Positions 63,583-64,000 of a stretch of DNA of 64,000 nucleotides are shown piece after piece. Source of the DNA: Tetragenococcus koreensis (GTDB lineage Bacteria > Bacillota > Bacilli > Lactobacillales > Enterococcaceae); the NCBI RefSeq assembly GCF_003795145.1, contig NZ_CP027786.1, positions 2,294,001 through 2,358,000 on the forward strand, written 5' to 3'. Below the pieces are notes generated by a model. The model searched no databases, was not told the DNA's origin, and saw nothing but the letters and a program-made list of their open reading frames with translations. Every line of letters starts with the position of its first letter. The first letter of the stretch is position 1. The translations under genes were made by a program, and so were the position numbers.

Positions 63583-64000
63583 ATGAATTCTGAAACTATT
63601 GTACCATACAATATCAACTTATTTGAAGATTTTGATTGCGGACCGCTTCAAGAGTTTGAAGCTCTATTAAATCAGATCCCTTACCAGCACTTGATCCAGG
63701 AATTAGATGACCGACGTGCGAGCGGACGCGATGATTGGCCGAACGACGCGATGTTTCGCTGCTGGATTGCGATGTTTGTCTTCCATCATCAAGGGCCCAC
63801 GGAGTTAATCAATGAACTTGAGCGGAATCCTTTTTTACGTCATGCTTGTCATCTTGAACCACGCTACAATCGAAAAAACGGCCGCAAAAGTTTAGCTCCT
63901 AGTCCTTCAGCTTTCACACGATTTCAAAGGCGACTGATCGATGTTCAAGACCTGCTCGACGCCCTATTTGCCCATATGACCGAGGAGCTACAAGAAGCGC
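63583..64000 (+). CDS. IS transposase, DUF772 N-terminal domain (partial)
   Basis: ATG 63583 follows AGGAGG, with TATAAT at 63541. The frame is open to the end of the window (139 codons). The N-terminal domain (NDAMFRCWIAMFVFHHQG; ELERNPFLRHACHLE; SPSAFTRFQRRL) is the DUF772-type domain of IS1182/IS5-like transposases, but it is not the same element as at 7086-8561. The DDE part lies beyond the edge. The left end could not be fixed. Confidence 0.82.
   Translation, partial: MNSETIVPYNINLFEDFDCGPLQEFEALLNQIPYQHLIQELDDRRASGRDDWPNDAMFRCWIAMFVFHHQGPTELINELERNPFLRHACHLEPRYNRKNGRKSLAPSPSAFTRFQRRLIDVQDLLDALFAHMTEELQEA

Overview
The window is a low-GC Gram-positive chromosome segment that looks like a lactic acid bacterium of the Enterococcaceae, most likely a halotolerant one such as Tetragenococcus. 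The reasons are the gene content (ECF vitamin S components, PTS with a GlcT-type antiterminator, malic enzyme, GH73/M23 autolysin), the acidic extracellular domains, a heavy load of insertion sequences, and a glycine-betaine uptake cluster with four fused permease/binding proteins. The genus is an inference; no rRNA or marker gene is present.

Layout. 1-3.4 kb: an extracellular flavocytochrome c-type reductase (cut by the window edge), divergent from a DUF1858/DUF438 hemerythrin-PAS pair. 3.5-6.1 kb: a manganese-type ABC importer whose permease and binding protein are fused. 6.1-8.6 kb: a YkuE-like phosphoesterase and a complete IS. 8.9-11.8 kb: the tatD-rnmV-rsmA housekeeping operon and a niacin-type S component. 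12-17.2 kb: MFS transporter plus YdiB-type shikimate/quinate dehydrogenase, an amidohydrolase and aldose epimerase. 17.4-30.1 kb: a yfcC-family transporter gene split into two pieces by a 10,953-bp composite insertion (18914-29866) bounded by an 8-bp target duplication. Its cargo is a second manganese locus: DtxR-type regulator, mntABC, mntH and a universal stress protein. It also contains several IS3-family copies and remnants. 30.1-35.5 kb: iadA, a THF riboswitch with folT, a GH3 enzyme and two tandem aldo/keto reductases. 36-44.5 kb: four OpuABC-type fusions around one CBS-domain ATPase. 44.7-48.3 kb: two pyruvyltransferase-family genes (the second with an amber codon), a GlsB-type membrane protein and a NERD protein. 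48.3-48.7 kb: a 155-bp tandem repeat. 48.7-55.5 kb: a heterodimeric ABC exporter, a 55-residue basic protein, a flavodoxin-fold oxidoreductase, malic enzyme and a decayed flavodoxin. 55.7-58.7 kb: a GlcT-type antiterminator with its RNA target and a GlcNAc/glucose PTS. 58.9-62.9 kb: a chimeric relic, an AI-2E family transporter and a GH73-M23 autolysin. 63.4-64 kb: the start of another IS.

How it fits together. The two manganese loci share a TTAGG-N4-(C/T)CTAA palindrome upstream of their transporters, so the regulator carried on the composite insertion could also act on the resident locus. The Opu cluster depends on a single ATPase that must serve four permease/binding subunits. Reading by eye gives good support for gene identities and for exact repeat boundaries; operator, leader-peptide and substrate assignments are inferences.
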